Below, in pieces: positions 7,944 through 14,684 of a stretch of DNA of 39,662 bases. Below the pieces are notes generated by a model, which was not told the origin of the DNA, ran no database searches, and saw nothing but the letters and a program-made list of their open reading frames with translations. The DNA is from Brevibacterium aurantiacum. Its GTDB lineage: Bacteria > Actinomycetota > Actinomycetes > Actinomycetales > Brevibacteriaceae. The stretch is from contig NZ_VLTK01000020.1 in NCBI RefSeq assembly GCF_007558825.1, forward strand, positions 1-39,662, read 5' to 3'. Numbering within the stretch: the stretch's first letter is position 1; every line of letters starts with the position of its first letter. Both the position numbers and the translations under genes were made by a program.

Positions 7944-8684
7944 ATGACTGATAACTCAGCGACCACTGGCCGCTCCGAGTCCTCTGGCCGCTCCGACGTC
8001 TCGGCTGCCTCGGCCAATGAGATCGGCGTCATCGACCGCAGTGCCGCGATCCTCACAGCACTGCAGGACTCACCGATGACCGCCGCCGAGGTGTGCCGTC
8101 GTCTGGGCTATTCCAAGTCCACGACCTACCGGCTGCTGGCGGATCTGCGCACTCACCGCTTCATCGTCCGTGACAACAACGGGCTGCTGCGCTTGGGTCC
8201 GTTCCCGGGCAGGCGCAGCATCGCAACAACGAACTCGGTGCTCGAGCATCTGCGAACCCTGACCAGTGAATCGGTGCAGCTGTGGGTCCGTGTCGGGGAG
8301 GACCGAGTGTGCGTGCGCAACGTCGAAGCCGACCACGAACTCCGCGTCTCCCGCAGCGTCGGCACCGTCCTCCCACTCGTCGACGGCGGATCTGCCGCGC
8401 TGGCGCTGTGCGGCCCGGGCAACCCGCAAGAGTTCTACGCCACGAAGCAGGCACGGGTGAAGGGAACCGCCTCGGCAAGTGTGGCCTTCACCGTCGGCGG
8501 AGCCATCCTCGCACTATGCGTGTCCTACCCTCTGACCCGGGAACCGGACAATGTCGCCGGCGCCTACCGGGCTGTGCTGGGTCAGGCTGCGGTCGAGCTC
8601 AAAGGGCTGCTCGAGGATAGCGAAGAGTTCGCAGTGCTCAGGGATATCGCGCGGTTGGCCTTGGGGGCACGTCGGTCTGAATGA
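7944..8684 (+). CDS. IclR-family transcriptional regulator of the TTT/CoA-transferase block
   Basis: A 246-residue regulator with an N-terminal winged helix-turn-helix (about 28-90, including MTAAEVCRRLGYSKSTTYRLLADLR) and a C-terminal IclR effector domain (GGSAALALCGPG, then AFTVGGAILALCVSYPL). The first 25 residues are Ser/Ala-rich and probably disordered. The start at 7944 follows a purine-rich GAAAGAGAA. An alternative ATG at 7929 overlaps the tctA stop (ATGA) and would add five residues; I cannot separate the two. As last gene of the operon it probably senses the imported acid or its CoA ester. Dyads at 795-834 and 2319-2348 are its best candidate operators. Its end overlaps a convergent gene by about 100 bases. 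Confidence 0.88.
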   Translation: MTDNSATTGRSESSGRSDVSAASANEIGVIDRSAAILTALQDSPMTAAEVCRRLGYSKSTTYRLLADLRTHRFIVRDNNGLLRLGPFPGRRSIATTNSVLEHLRTLTSESVQLWVRVGEDRVCVRNVEADHELRVSRSVGTVLPLVDGGSAALALCGPGNPQEFYATKQARVKGTASASVAFTVGGAILALCVSYPLTREPDNVAGAYRAVLGQAAVELKGLLEDSEEFAVLRDIARLALGARRSE

Positions 8685-9100
8685 GGGGTGATACAGGCAT
8701 GAGGTGCTGCTCGGCCGTTCTCCCATTCAGCCGAACGGAATGAGGGCGAAGCGCCCCAGGCGACGAAGATCAGTCCGGTTAGGAAGAGCAGGTCCCCAAG
8801 CAGCTCCCTGTATTCGAGCCTGCGGATCCGCTCGGTTGCGGCCCCCGCCATGTAGAGCGCCATGCCTGATGCGGCGATGGGTACGAGTACGGGTGCGATA
8901 CCGAGCAGTCCGGGTAGGACCAGTCCGAGCCCGCCGGCGATTTCGATAACCCCCATGAACTTCACGGTGCCGGGGGTGAAGTCCTCCGGCCAGTGCAGTC
9001 TGGCGGCATATCTCTCGTGCGTCCAGGTCAGTTTGATGATTCCGCCGGCGATATAGCCGATGGCGAGGGCGCCTGCGACGATCCACAGTGCGATGTTCAT
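8582..9100 (-). CDS. DoxX-like membrane protein with run-on tail
   Basis: The first 125 residues are a small DoxX-like membrane protein: four hydrophobic segments, with HWPEDFTPGTVKFMGVIEIAGGLGLVLPGLLGIAPVL in segments of the usual spacing and the closing LLFLTGLIFVAWG. Family members are about 120-130 residues, but this frame goes on to 172 with a Ser/Arg-rich tail that reads antisense through the last 103 bases of the IclR gene. The tail therefore is probably not functional sequence: either a lost stop or a late frameshift. It diverges from a TetR regulator gene with a clear operator between, so it is probably the target of that regulator. DoxX-like proteins are of poorly known function; some link to redox stress or detoxification. 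Confidence 0.8.
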   Translation of the reverse strand: MNIALWIVAGALAIGYIAGGIIKLTWTHERYAARLHWPEDFTPGTVKFMGVIEIAGGLGLVLPGLLGIAPVLVPIAASGMALYMAGAATERIRRLEYRELLGDLLFLTGLIFVAWGASPSFRSAEWENGRAAPHACITPHSDRRAPKANRAISLSTANSSLSSSSPLSSTAA

Positions 9101-9185
9101 GATTGCTCACTCTCATCATTGAGGTGCTTGGCGGCGAAGGGACGGCGACGGGTTCATGCTGTCGAGATCCCTAACGACACGATGT

Positions 9186-9249
9186 GTGCCGATACCGAAC
9201 CAGAGTAGTCGGCACGGAATCAAACGTCAACGGCACACAACGTGCCGTT
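9186..9249. promoter_or_regulatory. TetR-type operator between doxX-like and tetR genes
   Basis: Bases 9229-9249 form an inverted repeat with 8-bp perfect arms, AACGGCAC and GTGCCGTT, around 5 bases. It ends 17 bases before the regulator start. Just upstream, GTGCCGA (9186-9192) and TCGGCAC (9209-9215) repeat the same GTGCCG half-site in a wider spacing. Such a site between divergent genes is the normal arrangement for a TetR repressor controlling itself and its neighbour. Confidence 0.75.
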
Positions 9250-9266
9250 AGTGATACCGTGATGCT

Positions 9267-9857
9267 ATGTCCACGTCATCGACGCCGCGCCGCCGCGGTT
9301 CGGAGCGCACGCTCGAGCTCCTGGATGTCACGCTTGCTCTCGCCGAGGAGGTGGGCTATCGCGGACTGACGGTCGAGGCCATCGCTCGCCGTGCAGGCGT
9401 GGGTAAGCATACGATCTATCGGCGGTGGCCCACGATCGCCGATCTTCTCCTCGATGCTCTCAATCACGTATGGTCCAGCGAGCTGAACTACCGGTCGCAG
9501 GGCGCGATCAGGGCTGACCTGCGCGAGCAGTTCCTGCGCTCGAGCTATGCGCTCTCGCACGCGCCGCTGGGCCCGATCTACCGTGCTGTCATCGCCGCTG
9601 CGCAGTCGGATGAGTCTTTGCGAGGAGCCATCCACTCGCGGTTCCTCAAGACAGTCGAGGAGAGCACATTGGAGCGCATCAGTCTCGCCCAGCAGCAGGG
9701 TCAGCTGAAGAGTGACGCCGATCTGGCTGCTGTCGTCGAGGTGCTCGTCGGCTCGCTGTACTATCGATGGCTGCTCACAGACCGTGCTATCGACGAGGGG
9801 GCCGTTGACGGGCTGATCGGCATGTTCATGGATGCCTATGGCGAGTCCGGCGTCTGA
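9267..9857 (+). CDS. TetR/AcrR-family transcriptional regulator
   Basis: A 196-residue repressor. The N-terminal TetR helix-turn-helix is clear at about 14-62: AEEVGYRGLTVEAIARRAGVGKHTIYRRWP, ending in the family's usual YRRW/YYHF-type turn. The C-terminal part (70-196) is helical and matches the TetR_C type common in actinobacteria (LRGAIHSRFLKTVEESTLERI). The DNA site at 9229-9249 lies immediately upstream. The gene diverges from the DoxX-like gene, which is the obvious target. The effector is unknown. It ends 15 bases from the convergent SRPBCC gene. Confidence 0.92.
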   Translation: MSTSSTPRRRGSERTLELLDVTLALAEEVGYRGLTVEAIARRAGVGKHTIYRRWPTIADLLLDALNHVWSSELNYRSQGAIRADLREQFLRSSYALSHAPLGPIYRAVIAAAQSDESLRGAIHSRFLKTVEESTLERISLAQQQGQLKSDADLAAVVEVLVGSLYYRWLLTDRAIDEGAVDGLIGMFMDAYGESGV

Positions 9858-9872
9858 GGCTGCGCGGCGTGA

Positions 9873-10523
9873 TCAGGCCGGAGGTTGGCCGAGGTAGAAG
9901 CCGGTGGTGCGTTCGGCCGCCGCGGTGGCATCGGCCTCAGGCGTTCCCTCTTCAGCCGATGCTTCACCCCAGCGCCTGCTGGATTCGCGGACGAACATCT
10001 CGCCCGCCTCCGACTGGATGAAGGCCTCTTCGTCTTCGGGTCGGCCCGTTCCTGCCATCAGGTGCAGGGCGAGGCCGAGGAACGCTAGGTCCCAACCCAC
10101 GCCCGTGGCGCCGGGGCCGAACTGGGTCCAGAAATCCGACCCGGCCTCGGCCGAATGGGAGTGCTCCAGCGTCATCCGGGCACGGTCGCCATCCTCTTCG
10201 ACGCTCACGGTGACCTGACTCGAGTCTCCACCGAACTCCCAGGTGATGCTGTAGGACTGCGGCGGCTCGCAGGCGGTCACCGTGCCGGAGGCGTTGCCCT
10301 CGATGTCGTAGCGGCCCCCGAGCTCGAGGTTTCCGCTGACGGGTGCGAACCAGCGTTCCAGCCGCTCGGAATTCGTGCACGCGTCCCAGAGGTCGTCGAC
10401 CGTGGTCGGGTATGACTGGCTGATCGACTGGACCGTGTGCTGGGTGCCGTTGTCGAGGTCTATGGACAGGCCCCGATCGACGTTCTCGGCCTGTGCTGCG
10501 ATGATCTCATTCTGGTCGGTCAT
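9873..10523 (-). CDS. SRPBCC/AHSA1-domain protein
   Basis: A 216-residue cytosolic protein with an Aha1/START-like fold, which forms a hydrophobic cavity for small ligands. Family marks are the opening ISQSYPTTVDDLWDACTNSERLERWFAPV, then GGRYDIEGNASGTVTACEPPQSYSITWEF and the C-terminal WDLAFLGLALHLMAG helix. The start at 10523 is preceded by GAGGAGA and overlaps the stop of the ArsR gene (ATGA), so the two are coupled. An ArsR repressor followed by an AHSA1-like protein is a very common actinobacterial pair. The SRPBCC protein is usually the regulated partner, but its ligand is rarely known. The last 40 residues are Ala/Glu-rich. Confidence 0.85.
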   Translation of the reverse strand: MTDQNEIIAAQAENVDRGLSIDLDNGTQHTVQSISQSYPTTVDDLWDACTNSERLERWFAPVSGNLELGGRYDIEGNASGTVTACEPPQSYSITWEFGGDSSQVTVSVEEDGDRARMTLEHSHSAEAGSDFWTQFGPGATGVGWDLAFLGLALHLMAGTGRPEDEEAFIQSEAGEMFVRESSRRWGEASAEEGTPEADATAAAERTTGFYLGQPPA

Positions 10524-10912
10524 GATCTCTCCTCGGGAGTGGCGGGTGGAGTCGTCGAATCGGTGGATCGAGTCGGTGGATCGGTCAGTCGTTTCTGTCT
10601 CTTGCCGCGCGCGATCTCGGTCGACAATGCGTCGAGCCTCGGCGCCCAGAATCGTTTGAAAGGATCCATCCATTGGTCGACGGCCTTGAGCGGCGTCGGA
10701 TCTAAGGAATACAGGCGTCTCGTGCCTTCGGCTCGCTGGGTTGCGAACCCGGCTTCGCGGAGCAGCTTGAGATGCTGCGACACGGCCGGCTGGCTGATGC
10801 CGAACTCCTCTCCGACCGCGCTGACGACATCGCCTGCGCTCAGTTCGCCCTCCCTGAGGAGTTCGATGATTCTCCTCCGGACGGGATCGCCGAGGATGTC
10901 GAAAGCGTGCAT
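10520..10912 (-). CDS. ArsR-family transcriptional regulator
   Basis: A winged-helix repressor of 130 residues. The core reads FDILGDPVRRRIIELLREGELSAGDVV, then GISQPAVSQHLKLLREAGFATQRAEGTRRLYSL, the ArsR recognition helix and wing. No Cys cluster for metal sensing is present, as in the non-metal ArsR members paired with SRPBCC proteins. The start is placed at 10912 because a near-consensus promoter (TTGACT, 16 bp, TATAAT) ends 6 bases upstream, so the transcript would begin at this ATG (leaderless). An upstream ATG at 10933 falls inside the promoter spacer and has no ribosome site. The C-terminal tail is Thr/Pro/Ser-rich. Confidence 0.88.
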   Translation of the reverse strand: MHAFDILGDPVRRRIIELLREGELSAGDVVSAVGEEFGISQPAVSQHLKLLREAGFATQRAEGTRRLYSLDPTPLKAVDQWMDPFKRFWAPRLDALSTEIARGKRQKRLTDPPTRSTDSTTPPATPEERS

Positions 10913-10918
10913 ATCTGA

Positions 10919-10946
10919 ATTATAAGCATTCATCAATATAAGTCAA
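10919..10946 (-). promoter_or_regulatory. Sigma-A type promoter giving a leaderless arsR transcript
   Basis: On the minus strand, TTGACT (10946-10941), a 16-bp spacer and TATAAT (10924-10919) are followed by six bases and the ATG at 10912. The spacing places the transcription start at the A of the ATG. The region around it, from TTATAA to ATATAA (10920-10941), is an imperfect dyad with 7 of 11 pairs that would let the ArsR protein cover its own promoter. Confidence 0.75.
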
Positions 10947-11337
10947 TGGTGATTTATGGAGTCGAGGGTCTGTGGAGGCGGCCCGCTGTGGAGGCGCGGT
11001 GGATGACGTGGGTCTCGACCGACTGCTGGAGTTCATCGACCGCTCGGGACTCGAGCAGCCTTTTCGTTGCGCGCCGGGTCGTTTCCGCCATTCCCTCGAG
11101 GGAGGCGGATTCGATGCGTGCTTCGACCCGCTCGCGGCCGCACCCGAGGAACTGGGGCATGGGAAGGTGCTGCTGACGGTCTCCGATGGGATCATCACGC
11201 ATCGCGCATGACGCGTCGGGCCTGCAGCATCGCGCATGACGTCAGATGAACAGTGATCCCGTTGCCTCAGCCCGCCTCTCTTAGTGTTGTGCTCATCATC
11301 GCCTCCGGCCGGTGAGCATATGAGGAGAGGAATACCC
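10947..11337. other. Intergenic stretch with no assignable gene
   Basis: About 390 bases lie between the ArsR promoter and the FMN reductase start. Two short frames compete, 10972-11211 on the plus strand and 10954-11202 on the minus strand. Both have only moderate third-position GC (roughly 70-77 percent by hand count), neither has a good ribosome site, and neither resembles a family I know. It could be a decayed gene. A 15-bp direct repeat lies at 11199-11241, and the promoter of the reductase should be near the right end. Confidence 0.5.
11199..11241. repeat. 15-bp direct repeat, 28-bp period
   Basis: GCATCGCGCATGACG occurs at 11199-11213 and again, identical, at 11227-11241. It lies about 100 bp before the FMN reductase start. 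It may be a pair of regulator-binding sites or a small duplication; the sequence does not decide. Confidence 0.55.
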
Positions 11338-11850
11338 ATGGGAACGCGAATCACAACAGTCGTCGGCAACCCCAATCCCGGATCGAGGACGCGTCAGATC
11401 GCCGAAGATCTTGCGGAGCTCATAGCGGCTCTGACAGGCGCGGAGGCCGGATCGACCATTGAGCTCGCCGAGGTGACCGACGAAATCTTTAAGTGGGAGT
11501 CGTCCAAGCTGAGCGCGCTCACCGACCAGCTGCAGACTTCGACCTACGCCGTGATCGCTACGCCCACGTACAAGGCGAGCTACACCGGCCTGCTCAAGGC
11601 GTTCCTTGACCGCTACGACGCCGGTGGACTGCACGGAGTCACCGCGATCCCGGTCTTCACCATCGGTTCGCCCGCACATCAGCTGGCCGTCGATTTCACG
11701 CTGAGGCCGCTCCTCGTGGAACTTGGCGCCAGTGTTCCCACAGCTGGTCTTTCATTCCCGACGGCGAAATTCGACGAGCGCGCTGCGATTCTCGATGAGT
11801 GGGTGGAGAAGCAAGCTGGCTACCTGCCGGAGGTGAAGGCCCGAACCTGA
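11338..11850 (+). CDS. NADPH-dependent FMN reductase, SsuE-like
   Basis: A 170-residue flavodoxin-fold enzyme that reduces FMN with NAD(P)H, usually to feed a flavin-dependent monooxygenase. The phosphate-binding loop is GNPNPGSRT (10-18), and the flavin-side stretch is ATPTYKASYTGLLKAFLDR (74-92), close to the SsuE/MsuE form. The start at 11338 follows GAGGAGAGG; an open frame upstream to 11284 lacks support. It stands alone and ends in a strong bidirectional terminator. No two-component flavin monooxygenase is next to it, so its partner may be elsewhere. Confidence 0.85.
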   Translation: MGTRITTVVGNPNPGSRTRQIAEDLAELIAALTGAEAGSTIELAEVTDEIFKWESSKLSALTDQLQTSTYAVIATPTYKASYTGLLKAFLDRYDAGGLHGVTAIPVFTIGSPAHQLAVDFTLRPLLVELGASVPTAGLSFPTAKFDERAAILDEWVEKQAGYLPEVKART

Positions 11851-11881
11851 TCTCCCGACATAGGGGCGTCGGGAGATCAGG
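11846..11881. terminator. Bidirectional terminator
   Basis: CCTGATCTCCCGAC (11846-11859) pairs perfectly over 14 bp with GTCGGGAGATCAGG (11868-11881), with an 8-base loop. The left arm includes the reductase stop codon. It sits between convergent genes. No T-run follows on either strand, as is common in high-GC actinobacteria. Confidence 0.8.
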
Positions 11882-11898
11882 CGGAGGACCAACTGGGG

Positions 11899-12228
11899 TC
11901 AGCTGACCTGAAGCTCTCCCATCTCGTCCCAACCCTCACCGTCAATCTGGCGAGAGATGATCTTCGGAGTGGACACGAGGGCGCTGTTCATCGGTCCGCC
12001 GTCTGCTGTCGCCTGCTGGAAGTGGTCGGACTTCACGTGTGCTTCGGCAGCGTCGTCATCGAAGGCTTCGACGAGCACGTACTCATTGGGATCGTCGAGG
12101 CTGCGTGACCAGTCGAACCATTTGTTTCCCGGCTCGGCTCGCGTCGCCTCGGTGAATTCCTTGGTGATCTGCGGCCATTCCTCGGCCTTCTCAGGCTTGA
12201 CCTGGAACTTGACGACGATGAAAATCAT
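11899..12228 (-). CDS. Antibiotic-biosynthesis-monooxygenase (ABM) domain protein
   Basis: A 109-residue ferredoxin-like dimeric barrel protein of the ABM/YgiN group; known members oxidise quinols or polyketide-type aromatics without a cofactor, and others have no proven activity. Typical parts are MIFIVVKFQVKPEKAEEW (1-18), the central WFDWSRSLDDPNEYVLVEAF with the buried Trp and Glu, and DHFQQA (about 73-78). Start at 12228 is preceded by AAAGGA. It lies 73 bases downstream of the SDR gene in the same direction, probably in one operon under the IclR regulator further upstream. Confidence 0.85.
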   Translation of the reverse strand: MIFIVVKFQVKPEKAEEWPQITKEFTEATRAEPGNKWFDWSRSLDDPNEYVLVEAFDDDAAEAHVKSDHFQQATADGGPMNSALVSTPKIISRQIDGEGWDEMGELQVS

Positions 12229-12301
12229 TTGGATCCTTTCGTAGCTGATTGGGTTGGCGGGGTCTTCGCCAACTCTGGTGCTGGTGTAGGCGCGGTGTGT
12301 C

Positions 12302-13087
12302 TCAGGAGAACTGCATGCCGCCGTCGACGAGCATGGTCTGGCCGGTGATGTAGTCCGAGTCCTCGCTGGATAGGAACGACACGAGGTTCGCGACATCCTC
12401 GGGAACCGATACACGTCCGAGAAGGATGTCTCCCGCGTACTTCTTGATTGCTTCCCCTTTGGCCAATCCCTCCTGTTCTCCGAGCTTCTCATCGATGAGG
12501 TCCCACATCGAGGTTCCCACGATGCCTGGACCGTAGGCGTTGACGGTGATCCCGTGTTTCGCCCATTCCATCGCGGCGCCCTGCGTCAGTCCGCGCACGG
12601 CCCATTTGGTGGCCGAATAAGGTGAGAGCAGTGCGAACGGGCGGAAGGCGACGATCGATGCGGCGCCGATGATCTTTCCGCCGTTGCCCTGCTCGATCAT
12701 CTGCTTGGCAGCGGCCTGGTAGGACAGGAATACGCCGGTGATGTTGACGTTGAGGATCTTTTCGAAGTCCTCTTTCGAGTAGTCGATGAGGGGTTCGACC
12801 TGAGCGATGCCGGCATTGGCCACGAAGACGTCGAGCTTTCCGCCCACCTCGACGGCGGTGGCCACGAGTGCTTCCACCGAGGCCTGATCGGTGACGTCGA
12901 CCTCGGCTCCGGTGGCTTTGCCGCCGGCGGCTTTGATGGTCGCTGCCGTCTCCTGTACTCCCTCCTGCATTGTGGGAAGGTCTGCCACGATGACGTGGTG
13001 TCCATCGGCGCCGAGGCGCTGTGCGATGCCCTGTCCGATTCCTCGTGCTGATCCAGTGACGACAGCGACGCTGGTGGTCGTGCTCAT
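12302..13087 (-). CDS. SDR-family dehydrogenase, acetoin reductase/2,3-butanediol dehydrogenase-like
   Basis: A classical short-chain dehydrogenase of 261 residues using NAD(H). The cofactor loop is TGSARGIG (11-18), NAG is at 91-93, and the catalytic Ser144, Tyr157 and Lys161 are in place (SIVAFRPFALLSPYSATK). The long stretch around GITVNAYGPGIVGTSMW and the ending GQTMLVDGGMQFS are those of meso-2,3-butanediol dehydrogenases that reduce diacetyl and acetoin. That substrate is likely but not proven, because SDR specificity changes easily. It is followed by the ABM gene and preceded by the IclR gene, both on the same strand. GAGAA/TTCTC dyads lie in its 125-base leader region. Confidence 0.88.
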   Translation of the reverse strand: MSTTTSVAVVTGSARGIGQGIAQRLGADGHHVIVADLPTMQEGVQETAATIKAAGGKATGAEVDVTDQASVEALVATAVEVGGKLDVFVANAGIAQVEPLIDYSKEDFEKILNVNITGVFLSYQAAAKQMIEQGNGGKIIGAASIVAFRPFALLSPYSATKWAVRGLTQGAAMEWAKHGITVNAYGPGIVGTSMWDLIDEKLGEQEGLAKGEAIKKYAGDILLGRVSVPEDVANLVSFLSSEDSDYITGQTMLVDGGMQFS

Positions 13088-13151
13088 GGTTGTGCTCCTT
13101 CGTATCTCGTCGTTGAGTAAGCACGATCATTCTGTGCACGAGCGAGCCCAG

Positions 13152-13181
13152 GAGAATATGGTCCTTCTCATGTGGCGAGAA
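13152..13181. promoter_or_regulatory. GAGAA/TTCTC dyads upstream of the SDR gene
   Basis: GAGAA (13152-13156), TTCTC (13165-13169) and GAGAA (13177-13181) form two overlapping dyads in the leader of the SDR gene. The ten bases GAGAATATGG at 13152-13161 recur as GAGAATAAGG at 13998-14007, in front of the IclR gene. A motif shared by the two control regions of one block is a candidate binding site for that IclR protein. Confidence 0.45.
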
Positions 13182-13212
13182 ACTTAGGTCGCCGAGGTGG
13201 CGAGTCGGCTTC

Positions 13213-13971
13213 TCAGCGGGCGCCGCCGCGCAGATAGCGCGAGCACAACCCCGCGTGCTCGCGCAGCGCGGTGTCGAATGTCTTCGCGCGTCCCGTCGCC
13301 TTGCTCGAAGGAGCGCTGATCGCGATGGCTCCGACCTGCATGCCTGTGCCGTTGTGGACGGGCACCGCGGCGCAGGTCTGGCGCGGCAGGAACTCGTCGT
13401 GTTCCCAGGCGATGCCGCGTGTGGCCACCTCGTCGAGATGGGTGTCGAGCAGGTCCCTGCGTACGATCGTGTGCGGCGTGAGCACGGGCATCCCGCGGGC
13501 ATCGAGATACTCCGTGCGCTGCGTCTCCGGCATGGCCGAGAGCAGGATCTTGCCGAAGGCAGTGGCATGTGCGGCCTCGTTGAAGCCGAAGCGAAGCGGG
13601 CGGAGGCGGGGATGCTTCTCGCAGTCGGAAGAGTATGTCAGCAGGATGTCCGACCCTCGGTAGATCGCAAAATAGGCGGCCGTGCCCAAGCTGCGATGCA
13701 GCTCATCGGTGATCTGACGGATGGGCTGAGGAGCTATGAGGCGCTGCTGGAATGACAGTCCGAGTTCAAAGCACTTCGGTCCGAGTTCGAAGCTCTTGTC
13801 TTCTTTCAGATAGACGAGGTAGCTGCAGTCTTCGAGTTCGTGGAGCAGGCGATAGACGGTGGGCAGAGGGATCTCGAGACGGTCGGCTATGGTCTTCGCT
13901 GAGGCGCTTCCAGAGGAGGACACTGCCTCGAGTACGGAGAAGACCCTGTTGATGACGGTGCTGTTCGACAT
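13213..13971 (-). CDS. IclR-family regulator of the SDR and GMC operons
   Basis: A 252-residue regulator. The winged helix is at the N-terminus (VINRVFSVLEAVSSSGSASAKTIADRLEIPLPTVYRLLHELE in segments, about 5-50). The effector domain carries FGKILLSAMPE and CAAVPVHNGTGMQVGAIAISAP. The start at 13971 (MSNSTV) has GGGGAG seven bases upstream; an open frame continues to 14031 without support and across an operator-like palindrome. It diverges from the GMC dehydrogenase operon and is followed by the SDR and ABM genes, so it probably controls both sides. Confidence 0.88.
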   Translation of the reverse strand: MSNSTVINRVFSVLEAVSSSGSASAKTIADRLEIPLPTVYRLLHELEDCSYLVYLKEDKSFELGPKCFELGLSFQQRLIAPQPIRQITDELHRSLGTAAYFAIYRGSDILLTYSSDCEKHPRLRPLRFGFNEAAHATAFGKILLSAMPETQRTEYLDARGMPVLTPHTIVRRDLLDTHLDEVATRGIAWEHDEFLPRQTCAAVPVHNGTGMQVGAIAISAPSSKATGRAKTFDTALREHAGLCSRYLRGGAR

Positions 13972-14030
13972 TCGCGCTCCCCTGTTTATCGCCTCGTGAG
14001 AATAAGGATAGTGCTCGGTGGTCCAGTTCA

Positions 14031-14045
14031 CATAAGTTGCTTATG
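14031..14045. promoter_or_regulatory. Perfect palindrome between iclR and the GMC operon
   Basis: CATAAGTTGCTTATG is a perfect 15-bp palindrome, 6-bp arms around TTG, placed 64 bases before the small-subunit start and 60 bases before the regulator start. Position and symmetry suit a dimeric repressor or activator controlling the divergent pair. Confidence 0.6.
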
Positions 14046-14108
14046 ACCGGTTCGGCAATGGTGCCCGGATCCCCCGGGGCACCAGCAGAGGAGCAAAGGA
14101 GCACCCAC

Positions 14109-14684
14109 ATGGCATTCCCTGCCAAATTTCCGTCGCTGAACGCGATGGAGATGACCGATGAGGCCCGACAGACTCTTGTCAGAGTGCTGAGAGTGGCATT
14201 TCCACACGAGAATTTTCCCGATGGCCCGTACGAACGGACTGCCGACAAGATCCTTGTCGAAGCCGACGCCGAGACCTGGTTTCGGGTGGCTCTCATCCAA
14301 GGACTGCAGTCACTTGATCAGCTCTCCGACAAGAGCTTCTGCTCACTGGGTGACGATGAAGCACTGCGGGTGCTGCGCCGGGTCGAAGGCACGGAGTTCT
14401 TCGGGTTCGTCCGCCGCACCGCAGCGCTCGGTCTCTACGACGATGAAGAGGTGTGGGAGATCCTGGGATATCAAGGACCGTCGTTCGACCTCGGCGGCTA
14501 TGTCCATCGAGGATTCAACGATCTGGACTGGCTGCCCGAACCGCGCATCCTCTATCCGGAGGGCGAGGACCTGCCGGAACTCGGCCCAGGTGCACACCTG
14601 GGACCGCAGACGGTCAACGTGGCAGACGAATCGACGAATCAGCCGAGCGCTGAGCAGGCCGAGATGGGCGAGGTGAAGAAATGA
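14109..14684 (+). CDS. Gluconate 2-dehydrogenase subunit 3-like small subunit
   Basis: A 191-residue helical protein that I place in the gluconate 2-dehydrogenase subunit 3 group from its size, its position directly before a GMC oxidoreductase and sequence such as LRVAFPHENFPDGPYERTADKIL and GTEFFGFVRRTAALGLYDDEEVWEILGYQGPSFDLGGY read in segments. In the known enzymes this subunit is needed for folding or export of the flavoprotein. Unlike many homologues it has no Tat signal peptide, so this complex should stay in the cytosol. AAGGAG is 7 bases before the start at 14109. The stop overlaps the GMC start (ATGA). Confidence 0.75.
   Translation: MAFPAKFPSLNAMEMTDEARQTLVRVLRVAFPHENFPDGPYERTADKILVEADAETWFRVALIQGLQSLDQLSDKSFCSLGDDEALRVLRRVEGTEFFGFVRRTAALGLYDDEEVWEILGYQGPSFDLGGYVHRGFNDLDWLPEPRILYPEGEDLPELGPGAHLGPQTVNVADESTNQPSAEQAEMGEVKK

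Noticed and set aside
10954..11202. Small minus-strand frame of 82 codons and its plus-strand rival
   Set aside because: Neither has a ribosome site or a known domain, and codon signals do not favour one clearly; described only as uncertain intergenic content.
12489..13568. 359-codon minus-strand frame over the SDR and IclR genes
   Set aside because: Out-of-frame reading of two real genes on the same strand; Arg/His-rich with no motif.
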